Part shown: positions 1 to 7,494 of the stretch, in pieces | How the letters are laid out: each line of letters begins with the position of its first letter | Numbering within the stretch: the first letter of the stretch is position 1 | NCBI RefSeq assembly: GCF_012726295.1 | Contig: NZ_JABAOB010000010.1 | Coordinates: forward strand, 124,001 to 188,000 | DNA from: Chitinophaga sp. Ak27 | GTDB taxonomy: Bacteria; Bacteroidota; Bacteroidia; Chitinophagales; Chitinophagaceae | Reading direction: 5' to 3' | DNA: 64,000 bases | Made by a program: the position numbers and the translations under genes | Notes under the pieces: model-generated | Seen by the model: only the letters and a program-made list of their open reading frames with translations | Database searches by the model: none | Told to the model about the DNA's origin: nothing

Positions 1-1564
1 TGAAGAAGATGCGAATGCGCTGATCAACAAACAATTTGTAACCGGTAAAGGGGCTGCTGCAGAGCAGGTAACCAAAGCTGCTGCCGACGCGTACAAACGT
101 CTGTTGCGTCCTTCCCTGGAAAATGAGTTCAGGGCGGTGGCCAAGGAAAAAGCAGATGCCGAAGCAATAGAAGTATTTGCGGAAAACCTGCGCCAGTTGC
201 TGCTCGCAGCGCCGTTGGGCCCTAAAGGCGTTATTGCCATTGACCCTGGTTACAGAACTGGTTGTAAAATAGTAGCGCTGGACAACCAGGGTAATATGCA
301 GGCGCACGACGTTATTTTCCCGCTGGAAAAAAATTACAAACGGGATGATGCCGAAGCCTTGCTGAAGAAGTGGGCTGATAAATACGATACCGCTGCCATT
401 GCTGTAGGTAATGGTACTGCAGGTCGTGAAACAGAGGAATTTGTGAAGAAGATCGACTTTGGTAAGAAGATCAATGTATTTATGGTGAATGAAAGCGGTG
501 CTTCCGTATATTCTGCTTCGGAAGTAGCGCGGGAAGAGTTCCCTGACTACGATGTAACGGTGAGGGGGGCTGTTTCCATTGGCCGTCGTTTGATAGATCC
601 GCTGGCTGAGCTGGTGAAGATAGATCCTAAAGCTATTGGCGTGGGGCAGTACCAGCATGATGTAAGCCAGTCGTCGCTGAAACAGAGCCTGGACCGTGTA
701 GTCGTGAGCTGTGTAAATAACGTGGGCGTAAACCTGAATACCGCTTCCAAGCATTTGCTGGCCTATATTTCCGGCCTGGGTCCTTCCCTGGCGGAAAACA
801 TCGTAAAATACCGTAAAGAAAACGGAGCTTTCAGCAACCGTATGCAGTTGAAGAAAGTACATCGTTTGGGAGATAAAGCATTTGAACAATGCGCCGGCTT
901 CCTCCGTATTGAAAACGGGGATAATCCACTGGATAATTCAGCGGTGCATCCGGAGCGTTACGATCTCATTAAGAACATGGCGGAAAAGCAACATTGCACG
1001 GTACCCGACCTGATGAGTAAAGATGACCTGCGTAAGCAGATCAATCCGAAAGATTATGTGAGTGAAGAAGTAGGTTTGCTGACATTGGAAGATATCCTTA
1101 AGGAGCTGGCTAAGCCCAGCCGCGACCCGAGGGATGAGATCTCCATCTTTGAATATGCCGAGGGTATCCATAAGATAGAGGACGTGAAACCAGGTATGGT
1201 ATTACCGGGTGTAGTAACCAACATTACCGCGTTTGGAGCGTTCGTAGATATAGGTGTGAAGCAGGATGGACTGGTGCATATTTCCCATCTCTCCAATAAA
1301 TTTATCAGCAATCCTAATGAGGCAGTGAAGCTGAATCAGAAGGTGCAGGTAACGGTATTGGAAATAGACGTAGCACGTAAGCGTATTTCTTTGTCGATGA
1401 AAGACAGCAATGCCGGCGGAGCTCAGGGGCAGCGTAAAAACCAGGATGCCCGCAATAACGATACACGCCGCGAGCCGCGCAGGGATAAACCAGCCGCGAA
1501 GGAAGCGCCGTTAAACGATTTCCAGGCTAAGCTGGCCGCGTTAAAGAATAAGTTTGACCATTAA
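1..1564 (+). CDS. tex: Tex-like RNA-binding protein, 3' part (5' end outside window)
   Basis: The reading frame is open from base 2 to the stop at 1564, so about 520 C-terminal residues are visible and the start lies left of the window. In order it shows a YqgF/RNase H-like domain beginning at PKGVIAIDPGYRTG, a helix-hairpin-helix region around LLAYISGLGPSLAENI, and an S1 RNA-binding domain near bases 1180-1410 (VLPGVVTNITAFGAFVDIG). The family binds nucleic acid in the cytoplasm and is linked to transcription. After the S1 domain comes a charged tail rich in Arg, Asn and Ala, probably disordered. Length and order match the C-terminal two thirds of Tex, so the family call is secure. The exact role in this organism is not shown by the sequence. 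Confidence 0.95.
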   Translation, partial: EEDANALINKQFVTGKGAAAEQVTKAAADAYKRLLRPSLENEFRAVAKEKADAEAIEVFAENLRQLLLAAPLGPKGVIAIDPGYRTGCKIVALDNQGNMQAHDVIFPLEKNYKRDDAEALLKKWADKYDTAAIAVGNGTAGRETEEFVKKIDFGKKINVFMVNESGASVYSASEVAREEFPDYDVTVRGAVSIGRRLIDPLAELVKIDPKAIGVGQYQHDVSQSSLKQSLDRVVVSCVNNVGVNLNTASKHLLAYISGLGPSLAENIVKYRKENGAFSNRMQLKKVHRLGDKAFEQCAGFLRIENGDNPLDNSAVHPERYDLIKNMAEKQHCTVPDLMSKDDLRKQINPKDYVSEEVGLLTLEDILKELAKPSRDPRDEISIFEYAEGIHKIEDVKPGMVLPGVVTNITAFGAFVDIGVKQDGLVHISHLSNKFISNPNEAVKLNQKVQVTVLEIDVARKRISLSMKDSNAGGAQGQRKNQDARNNDTRREPRRDKPAAKEAPLNDFQAKLAALKNKFDH

Positions 1565-1584
1565 TAAAGAACGGAAAGCTTAAA

Positions 1585-1659
1585 GCAAAAAGCTATTGTG
1601 GAGAATGATCTTAGCGAATACTTAAAATCGCTTTGGTTTTCTCCACAATAGCTTTTTGC
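1585..1659. terminator. Long perfect inverted repeat, bidirectional terminator
   Basis: Bases 1585-1604 (gcaaaaagctattgtggaga) are matched perfectly by their reverse complement at 1640-1659, with a 35-base loop that can itself pair (agcga with tcgct). The repeat starts 20 bases after the tex stop and ends 30 bases before the end of the convergent lipoprotein gene. The arms end in A-runs and T-runs, so it can stop transcription from either side. Confidence 0.7.
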
Positions 1660-1688
1660 ATTAGGCTCATTAGCTCACCTGCTTATTA

Positions 1689-2213
1689 TCAACGTTCAAA
1701 CTTCTGCATCCATTGCAGGAATTTCTCGGGATAGTCGGTATCTCCTTTTTCACTAAAAAGGAGGAGGTTGCGATTGACCGTGATACCTACGTAGATAATA
1801 TCCCGATCGATATCTATTGCCAATGCGGCCTCATCGTAGCCTGACTTTCCCGGCATATATCCTTCGTTGAAGAGGATCTGGCTTTCTACTTCGATAGGAG
1901 GGGTTACTTTAAACCGTTCGAAGAAAGTTTTCCTGGCTTTGCTGATCAGGGCTTCGAAGCGGCGTTTCAGCGGTTCTTTTTCGAATACGCCGCATTCCAG
2001 AGCATATTTACCATCATAGAAAAGGAAAGCATTCCAGGAAGCTACCTGGTCGGTCTGGATAGTATCGCCGGCGGCGATCATAGTATCTGTGGCGGGTAAC
2101 GTGGTTTCATCTGCCAGTACAACCGCTCTTACAGGTTGAGCAGGACCACTACAGGCTACAATACAAAGCGTAAATGATATCAGTGACGCCACCGGAATCC
2201 GTTTCGCACTCAT
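1689..2213 (-). CDS. Small lipoprotein of unknown function
   Basis: Predicted protein of 174 residues. The ATG at 2213 is chosen over the upstream in-frame start at 2264 because it places a classic lipoprotein signal at the N-terminus: basic MSAKR, a hydrophobic run, then a lipobox (CIVAC) with the acylated Cys near residue 20. The protein should be exported and lipid-anchored. The mature part is mixed alpha/beta with no family I can name. It is convergent with tex and has no close partner on its own strand. Being a lipoprotein is seen in the sequence; function is unknown. Confidence 0.75.
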   Translation of the reverse strand: MSAKRIPVASLISFTLCIVACSGPAQPVRAVVLADETTLPATDTMIAAGDTIQTDQVASWNAFLFYDGKYALECGVFEKEPLKRRFEALISKARKTFFERFKVTPPIEVESQILFNEGYMPGKSGYDEAALAIDIDRDIIYVGITVNRNLLLFSEKGDTDYPEKFLQWMQKFER

Positions 2214-2352
2214 GGTTAAATTTTTAATTTTTGACGGGGTTACAAAAACACTGACAGGCACCACTTTCCCGCAATGTATATACGATATTTTTGTCAGTGG
2301 AAGGTTAACAAGTCAGATTATAGAAATGTTTAATGGTTTTCAATAAATAGTG

Positions 2353-3132
2353 CTATTTCCCTTTGAATACGGGTGATCTTTTTTCTACAAATGCCTGCAT
2401 GCCTTCCTGCTGATCTTCGGATGCAAAGAGAAGATAAAAATTTTTACGTTCAAAATGTAATCCTTCTTCGAGACTGGTATCAAATGCTTTTAGCACCGCT
2501 TCTTTGGCCATTTTAAGGGCTACAGGGCTCATTGTAGCGGTTTCGGCGGCCAGTTTAATGGCTTCCTGCAAAAAGAGTTCTACGGGCACAACGCGATTTA
2601 TCAAGCCCGCCTGGAGGGCTTCTGTTGCCGTAATAAACCGCCCGGTGAGCACCATTTCCATGGCGAGGGCTTTTCCTACAGCCCGGGTGAGCCGTTGGGT
2701 ACCGCCGGCGCCGGGCATTATGCCCAGCTTTATTTCCGGCTGGCCAAACCGGGCTGTTTCGCTGGCTACGATCATATCGCAGAGCATCATCAGTTCGCAG
2801 CCGCCGCCCAGGGCGAAGCCGCTCACCGCTGCAATGATGGGCTTCTTTATTTTTTTAATGGTATCCCAGGTACTGAACTGGTCGATATTATACATATCGA
2901 TGGCGGATTTGTTGGCCATTTGTTTAATATCGGCGCCGGCGGCGAAGGCTTTCTCGTTGCCACTGAGTACAATAGCCCTTACCTGGTCGTCGGCATCCAG
3001 CATTTTGAGCGCATCTCTCAATTCGCTCATCAACTGGAGGTTTAATGCGTTCAGCTCTTTAGGGCGATTCAGTTGGATATGAGCCACAAAGGGCGCTACT
3101 TGTTGGTGTATGATGATATATTCTGGTTGCAT
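2353..3132 (-). CDS. Enoyl-CoA hydratase/isomerase (crotonase family)
   Basis: At 259 residues this is the usual crotonase length. It has the oxyanion-hole stretch AFAAGADIKQM (residues 62-72), the second oxyanion loop GFALGGGCEL, and both catalytic glutamates in the expected places, E113 (GGGCELMM) and E133 (FGQPEIKLGIMPGAGG), 20 residues apart as in hydratases. It probably hydrates trans-2-enoyl-CoA in the cytoplasm during fatty-acid or amino-acid breakdown. The start lies 8 bases after the end of the DUF3667 gene, so the two are probably co-transcribed with this gene second. Substrate chain length cannot be read from the sequence. Confidence 0.93.
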   Translation of the reverse strand: MQPEYIIIHQQVAPFVAHIQLNRPKELNALNLQLMSELRDALKMLDADDQVRAIVLSGNEKAFAAGADIKQMANKSAIDMYNIDQFSTWDTIKKIKKPIIAAVSGFALGGGCELMMLCDMIVASETARFGQPEIKLGIMPGAGGTQRLTRAVGKALAMEMVLTGRFITATEALQAGLINRVVPVELFLQEAIKLAAETATMSPVALKMAKEAVLKAFDTSLEEGLHFERKNFYLLFASEDQQEGMQAFVEKRSPVFKGK

Positions 3133-3140
3133 TTCTAAAT

Positions 3141-4181
3141 TTAAAGAAATATTCCAAATATAAGCACCAGGAAGCCAAGGAATACAATACCAGCGGATAC
3201 CAGGTAAATGCCCAGCAAGAAAATGCTTTTAAACAAGGACTTCACCAATGACTGATGATAGTTATTCCGGAGGGCCAGCACCAGGTAAATAAAAATAGAC
3301 CAATAACAGATGGTAAGAAATATACCTTTATGAAAAATAGCGGTGAGTATGGATGCCAGCAATCCGATGATGAAAGCGAAGGTATGCAGGTGGATAGCGA
3401 AAATGGCATGATCTGCATAGAGCCACTTTTTCCGGTCGTACATCCATTTCATGAATAGTGCAAAAAGCGGGAGCAGTATAAACATTAACTTGGGCAGGTT
3501 ATGCTGGAACATTTCCACGATGACTGCCTGCGTATCTTTTCCGTATTTATGTTGCACCTCTACCATCCTCCGCAGTAATTTTCTGGCTACGCTGTTCATC
3601 CGCTGGGAATCGGGCAGTGTCCGTTGCAGGGAGTCGAACTCGCGGGTTGACTTTACATTATTCATGGTAGTAGCCAGTTCCGTTATTCTACGGCCGGTAG
3701 CGGAGCTATCGTTTTCAAATGCTTTTTTGAGTCCGGCGGTGCCGGCAGCAAGCCGGATGGTATCTTTGCCGATACCGGTATTGATGAGTGTTTCTTCTGT
3801 CACTTCGTCTTCCCCATTTTCCTCTTTATGGCTGGAATTCAGGGCCAGTACCCCAAAGAAGAAGACAAAGGAAATGAATACGTATAGTTTAATCGGATTT
3901 ACATAGCGTACTCTCCTACCCGCCATATATTCCCTGGTAAGAAATCCTGGTTTGACCAGCAAGGCTTTGAGTGTAGACAGGAACTGAGAGTCGTAATGAA
4001 AGATATCTGCTACAAAATGGCCTACCAGGTGCCCAAAGGTTTCATGTTGTACCGTATTTTCCTGTCCGCAGTGGGTACAATAGCGTTCCGGCACTTCCGT
4101 ACCGCAGTTAAGACAGTTCTTTTCCTTACGTAGTGGTTGCGTTTTCAAGCGGTTAGATCGGTTGTTGGTTGAAAATGCCAC
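3141..4181 (-). CDS. DUF3667 family membrane protein with N-terminal zinc ribbon
   Basis: 346 residues. The N-terminus carries a CxxC...CxxC zinc ribbon (CLNCGTEVPERYCTHCGQ), then the family core running into the first membrane segment (YVNPIKLYVFISFVFFFGVL). A polar middle region of about 110 residues follows, then three or four hydrophobic helices to the C-terminus. This is the Bacteroidota DUF3667 layout. Function is unknown; a cytoplasmic zinc ribbon on an inner-membrane protein suggests a binding or scaffolding role, which is inference. It is the first gene of a pair with the enoyl-CoA hydratase. Confidence 0.85.
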   Translation of the reverse strand: MAFSTNNRSNRLKTQPLRKEKNCLNCGTEVPERYCTHCGQENTVQHETFGHLVGHFVADIFHYDSQFLSTLKALLVKPGFLTREYMAGRRVRYVNPIKLYVFISFVFFFGVLALNSSHKEENGEDEVTEETLINTGIGKDTIRLAAGTAGLKKAFENDSSATGRRITELATTMNNVKSTREFDSLQRTLPDSQRMNSVARKLLRRMVEVQHKYGKDTQAVIVEMFQHNLPKLMFILLPLFALFMKWMYDRKKWLYADHAIFAIHLHTFAFIIGLLASILTAIFHKGIFLTICYWSIFIYLVLALRNNYHQSLVKSLFKSIFLLGIYLVSAGIVFLGFLVLIFGIFL

Positions 4182-4246
4182 AAGATATCAAAAATTACGG
4201 GGCGTCCCTGTTCCGGTTAAAAAATTTTAATATGAATTTTGCGTTT

Positions 4247-4254
4247 TACTTTTG
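4247..4254 (+). promoter_or_regulatory. Bacteroidota -7 box
   Basis: TACTTTTG fits TAnnTTTG and lies 31 bases before the ATG at 4286. A good -33 TTTG at the normal distance is not seen, so this is a single-box assignment. Confidence 0.4.
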
Positions 4255-4285
4255 TCACAATTAAAAATCAGCGATTTTTACGTTC

Positions 4286-5134
4286 ATGAAGAAAACGATA
4301 CTACTGGCATTGGGAATGCTGGCCATTGCAGGCAGGGGGTTTAGCCAATATTACTTCCAGGATATTTACAATACCGATCAAACAACAGCCACCATGGCGT
4401 TATTGAAGGCCAATAAGGTAAAAGTGCAGAAAGTGCAGACCCTGGATGCCAATATGGAAATGGACAAGGACTTCCGCTGTGAGCGTAGTTTGAGTCCTAC
4501 CTATCACCAGATGCGTTCCCAGACGCAGTCGATTTCTACCGGTTATTCTGCCACCGTATCGTCGTTTACCGCCAAGGGGCAGCTGACGAAAACAGTAGAC
4601 AGTTCCGCCGCCAGCATCACCGTTACGCTGTACCGTTACACGGGCGACGGGCATTTACAATATGTCAGCAGCACTTCTACTGCCAGGGATAGCAAGATGC
4701 GTTTTGATGAAACCCGCAGCTATAGTTACGACAGCCTGGGGCGTTTACAGCAGATGATACAGAAAAAGGGCAATGGTGGGGATTCTGCATTGATATCTTT
4801 CAAAACCGACAGTAGTGGTCATGTGATAGAAGAGCTGGAGCAGCGTCGCGGTACGCCGGCGAAGCGGACGTTTTATAACTACGATAAAGCGGGGCGGTTA
4901 ACGGATGTATACCGTTATCAGCCTTCCAAGAAACGGATGCTTCCTGATTATATTTTCGAGTATAATGACCAGGGTCAGTTGTTGAAGATGACTACCGTGA
5001 ACGCCCAAACGTCGACCTATACCATCTGGCAATACGAATATCAGCCAAATGGGTTACCTTTGAAGGAAACGTGCTATGGCAAAGGAAAGGAGTTGCTAGG
5101 TATGGTGAAATATGACTATGATCTGAATCCATAA
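4286..5134 (+). CDS. Secreted protein with YD/RHS-like repeats
   Basis: 282 residues with a clear signal peptide (MKKTILLALGMLAIAGRGFSQ). From about residue 110 to the end there are degenerate repeats of the YD type, each with a Tyr-x-Tyr-Asp/Asn start and a Gly-Arg/Gln-Leu turn: YSYDSLGRLQQ, YNYDKAGRLTDV, EYNDQGQLLKM. These resemble the strand-turn units of RHS/YD-repeat proteins, but only four or so copies are present and there is no RHS core or toxin tail. It is probably periplasmic or cell-surface. No operon partner. Exact function unknown. Confidence 0.8.
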   Translation: MKKTILLALGMLAIAGRGFSQYYFQDIYNTDQTTATMALLKANKVKVQKVQTLDANMEMDKDFRCERSLSPTYHQMRSQTQSISTGYSATVSSFTAKGQLTKTVDSSAASITVTLYRYTGDGHLQYVSSTSTARDSKMRFDETRSYSYDSLGRLQQMIQKKGNGGDSALISFKTDSSGHVIEELEQRRGTPAKRTFYNYDKAGRLTDVYRYQPSKKRMLPDYIFEYNDQGQLLKMTTVNAQTSTYTIWQYEYQPNGLPLKETCYGKGKELLGMVKYDYDLNP

Positions 5135-5189
5135 ACACAGGTAAAAAAAACAGAATTCATAAAATATTTTAATTCAGCGAGAGAAAAAT

Positions 5190-5219
5190 TTTGCAACTTC
5201 AAAAAGATTCCTATCTTTG
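5190..5219 (+). promoter_or_regulatory. Promoter of the tRNA-Gly/tRNA-Leu unit
   Basis: A -33 TTTG at 5190-5193 and a -7 box TATCTTTG at 5212-5219 are separated by 18 bases, which matches the Bacteroidota primary-sigma promoter (TTTG, about 19 bases, TAnnTTTG). The start of transcription should fall near 5226, about 48 bases before the first tRNA. Confidence 0.85.
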
Positions 5220-5273
5220 CAATCCCAACGAAAAAAAGCCACTGCAATAATCGTTGGAAAGTTCTTTAGAAAA

Positions 5274-5346
<73 letters not shown>

Positions 5347-5366
5347 CTGAATTCAATTCAACACGG

Positions 5367-5452
5367 ACCCTGGTGGTGGAATTGGTAGACACGCGGGACT
5401 TAAAATCCCGTTCGCAGCAATGCGAGTGTGGGTTCAACTCCCATCTGGGGTA
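5367..5452 (+). tRNA. tRNA-Leu (TAA)
   Basis: An 86-base class II tRNA. The acceptor arms accctgg and ctggggt pair with two G-T wobbles, the anticodon stem cggga/tcccg encloses cttaaaa (anticodon TAA), a long variable arm (cgcagcaatgcg) follows, and the T arm is gtggg-ttcaact-cccat. CCA is not encoded. It lies 20 bases after tRNA-Gly in the same transcript. Its 3' end is duplicated at 5570-5586. Confidence 0.96.
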
Positions 5453-5586
5453 CATAAAACCGTCATAAATACTTGAAAGACAGTATCTTATGGCGGTTTT
5501 TTCATTCTCCAACTTTTCGAGTTTTCTTCTCATTTTTTACACATTATTTTCATTTTTAGCCACTTACGTGTTCAACTCCCATCTGG
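5432..5586 (+). repeat. 17-bp direct repeat of the tRNA-Leu 3' end (att-like scar)
   Basis: The 17 bases gttcaactcccatctgg occur at 5432-5448 inside the T arm and acceptor of tRNA-Leu and again, in the same orientation, at 5570-5586. The second copy lies in the last codons of the decayed recombinase gene. Duplication of a tRNA 3' end beside an integrase-type gene is the usual mark of site-specific integration. Only about 120 bases lie between the copies, so this is a scar or tandem att site rather than a complete element. Confidence 0.65.
5456..5502 (+). terminator. Rho-independent terminator of the tRNA unit
   Basis: aaaaccgtcataa (5456-5468) pairs with ttatggcggtttt (5488-5500) through one G-T wobble and is followed by further T residues. 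It begins 3 bases after tRNA-Leu. Confidence 0.85.
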
Positions 5587-7130
5587 CTCAAATCCTCTGC
5601 CAGCCGAAATAAACTGAGAAAGAATAAATTTTGCCCTGCAAATGAATAACAATACTTCATTCTGTCTTCAACTTTAATCTGTGAAAAGTCCGTCCAATCC
5701 ACCTTTACGGTGTTTTCAACTTTTTTATCACAACAATGGCATGAATGACTAACGACCAATTCATCGTTTAGGCTTTCCAGTGATACCTCCTTATCGAAGC
5801 CACAATCCGAGCTTTTTTGCGCAGGACCGTCAAACTCAAGTGCCTCCGGAAAAATCAATTTCATTAGTTTAAATTTTTCCACCTCTCCACATGTCGTAAA
5901 AACCTCATTCAAATGCATCAACATCTCTCCCACCCTATTGAGGATATTCAGTACTGGCAATTGTTCTTTCATCAGGATACTTGCTACAGCCTCCCAATGT
6001 GCCTTATGCAGGCTGCAATCGGCATGTGTGCGATTGTATACACTAGTTGAAATCACGCCATTTAATAGAGCAACTTGTAGGTAGCGAATTTTTTGATTTA
6101 TTGCCTTTATCTGATCAACGCAGTTTTTTATCTCTGTGCTTTGTTGTTTCCTGTATTCCTGTAACCAGATTACAGCTTTATCCCGAACCAGATCAGAGTC
6201 CGCTGGTGTGAAAGAAAGCTGTTTCAGAATTTTATCAAACATTAGATGTAATGTTTCCCCTGGGAAGCTATGTGAGCGCTCCTTTCCACAGAAATAATAC
6301 AGGTATTTCCTTCTGCTGCGGCCACCAGAATAACTCCCAGGGATAGCAGCACCACACGGACATCTTAACATACCACGTAAAGGAATAACCTGCTTAAGTT
6401 TACTAGCAATTGGCTTATACCTTCTCTTCAATAAATCCTCAACTGTATTAAATATAATTGGTTGATGTAGCCCATTCACAAGTCTTTCCGGTTGACTGGC
6501 ACTTTTCGCAATCTTAATAAATCCCGCATACAAAGAATTACCCAGGACATGCTAGATACTATTATTGCCTGATCGATTGAATCCCTGACTCCTGGCCTCC
6601 TCAAAGATCAGGGAAACGGAACGCCAGCTATATACTGCTGAAAAATAAACCTGATTATTTCGGCTTCCTTAGGTACAATTTCCAATACTGGTAACCCTGT
6701 AAACCTTCCTGATTACTTAGCTTGCAGCATAGCCTGAGCAGTCCGGCTTCGAATAAGGTTTAATTCATGATTCGCAATGAGCAGTTTTATTCCACGCATT
6801 AGAAAACTACTGGGCGAAGAGCTATCCTGTGATATTGGCTCGCTCACCTTGACCACACGGATTTTGTACTTCTGATATAGTTCGTCGATCTTCTGTAATG
6901 CCTTGGTCAGCTCCCTGCTGAAGCGGTCTAACTCTAAGACAACCAGATATTGGACCAGATCTCTACGTTTTTGGAGAAACTCCTCTAAAGCATTCCAGTT
7001 GGGGCGGTCGAAAGTATCACTACGGTTCACTGAAAAAAACGCTCAACATATTGCCTTCCACTTCCTCTATTGATAGTTGACTCGATCTTTCTCCATTGCA
7101 AACAATATAATTATTGCCCGAACGTCTTAT
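5556..7130 (-). pseudogene. Decayed large serine recombinase
   Basis: Three pieces of one serine-recombinase gene can be read on the minus strand. The N-terminal resolvase piece (7030-6713) has the motif VVLELDRFSRELTKAL and a DRPNW start; weaker coding traces (QLSIEEVEGNMLSVFF) reach about 7100. A TAA at 6713-6715 interrupts it, but the frame continues with GRFTGLPVLEIVPKEAEIIRF..., the start of the recombinase domain. Near 6608-6616 a frameshift is needed to reach IFEEARSQGFNRSGNNS, and a TAG at 6552-6554 follows. From 6533 the frame is open to 5556 with a zinc ribbon (LRCPCGAA...YYFCG) and coiled-coil C-terminal region. Such enzymes integrate or excise mobile elements. Two stops and a frameshift make it non-functional. 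Its last codons overlap the 17-bp tRNA-Leu repeat. Confidence 0.85.
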
Positions 7131-7494
7131 CCAATTGTCAGTTTGTATTTTTTAATTGACCTTTCTAAACACAGACCCTGATTTCAAAACACTGTTCTCA
7201 AAACGAGCTTCTTCTTTTCCAATAATGGATACTTTTTAAATAAAAAGATCGATATCTGCTGAGAACTCCATCATGCTTTTCTGATCACAGTACTTCCTAC
7301 AACCTTATTCTTATAAAGAACATCATAGTATTTTATCCTATTTTGACCTAGAACAATCCCGGCAGATAAGATAAAAAATACTACCATTGTAATACGATAC
7401 CGTTTCACATAAAGGCTTTTTTCTATAGTTCATTTAATAGAAGAAACGCGGGATGTTATTTAATTCTGATCCCAGGAATGTAATATCCTATTCA
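7131..7494. other. Non-coding stretch, no feature seen
   Basis: AT-rich sequence between the recombinase remnant and the TonB-dependent receptor. I see no open frame of useful length, no RNA gene and no clear hairpin terminator. It is probably leftover element DNA. Confidence 0.5.

Noticed and set aside
2504..3082. 192-codon plus-strand frame opposite the enoyl-CoA hydratase gene
   Set aside because: It mirrors the codon pattern of the real gene and has no protein family character.
5449..5569. A complete mobile element between the two 17-bp repeats
   Set aside because: Only about 120 bases lie there, holding just the tRNA terminator, so it can only be a scar or tandem att site.
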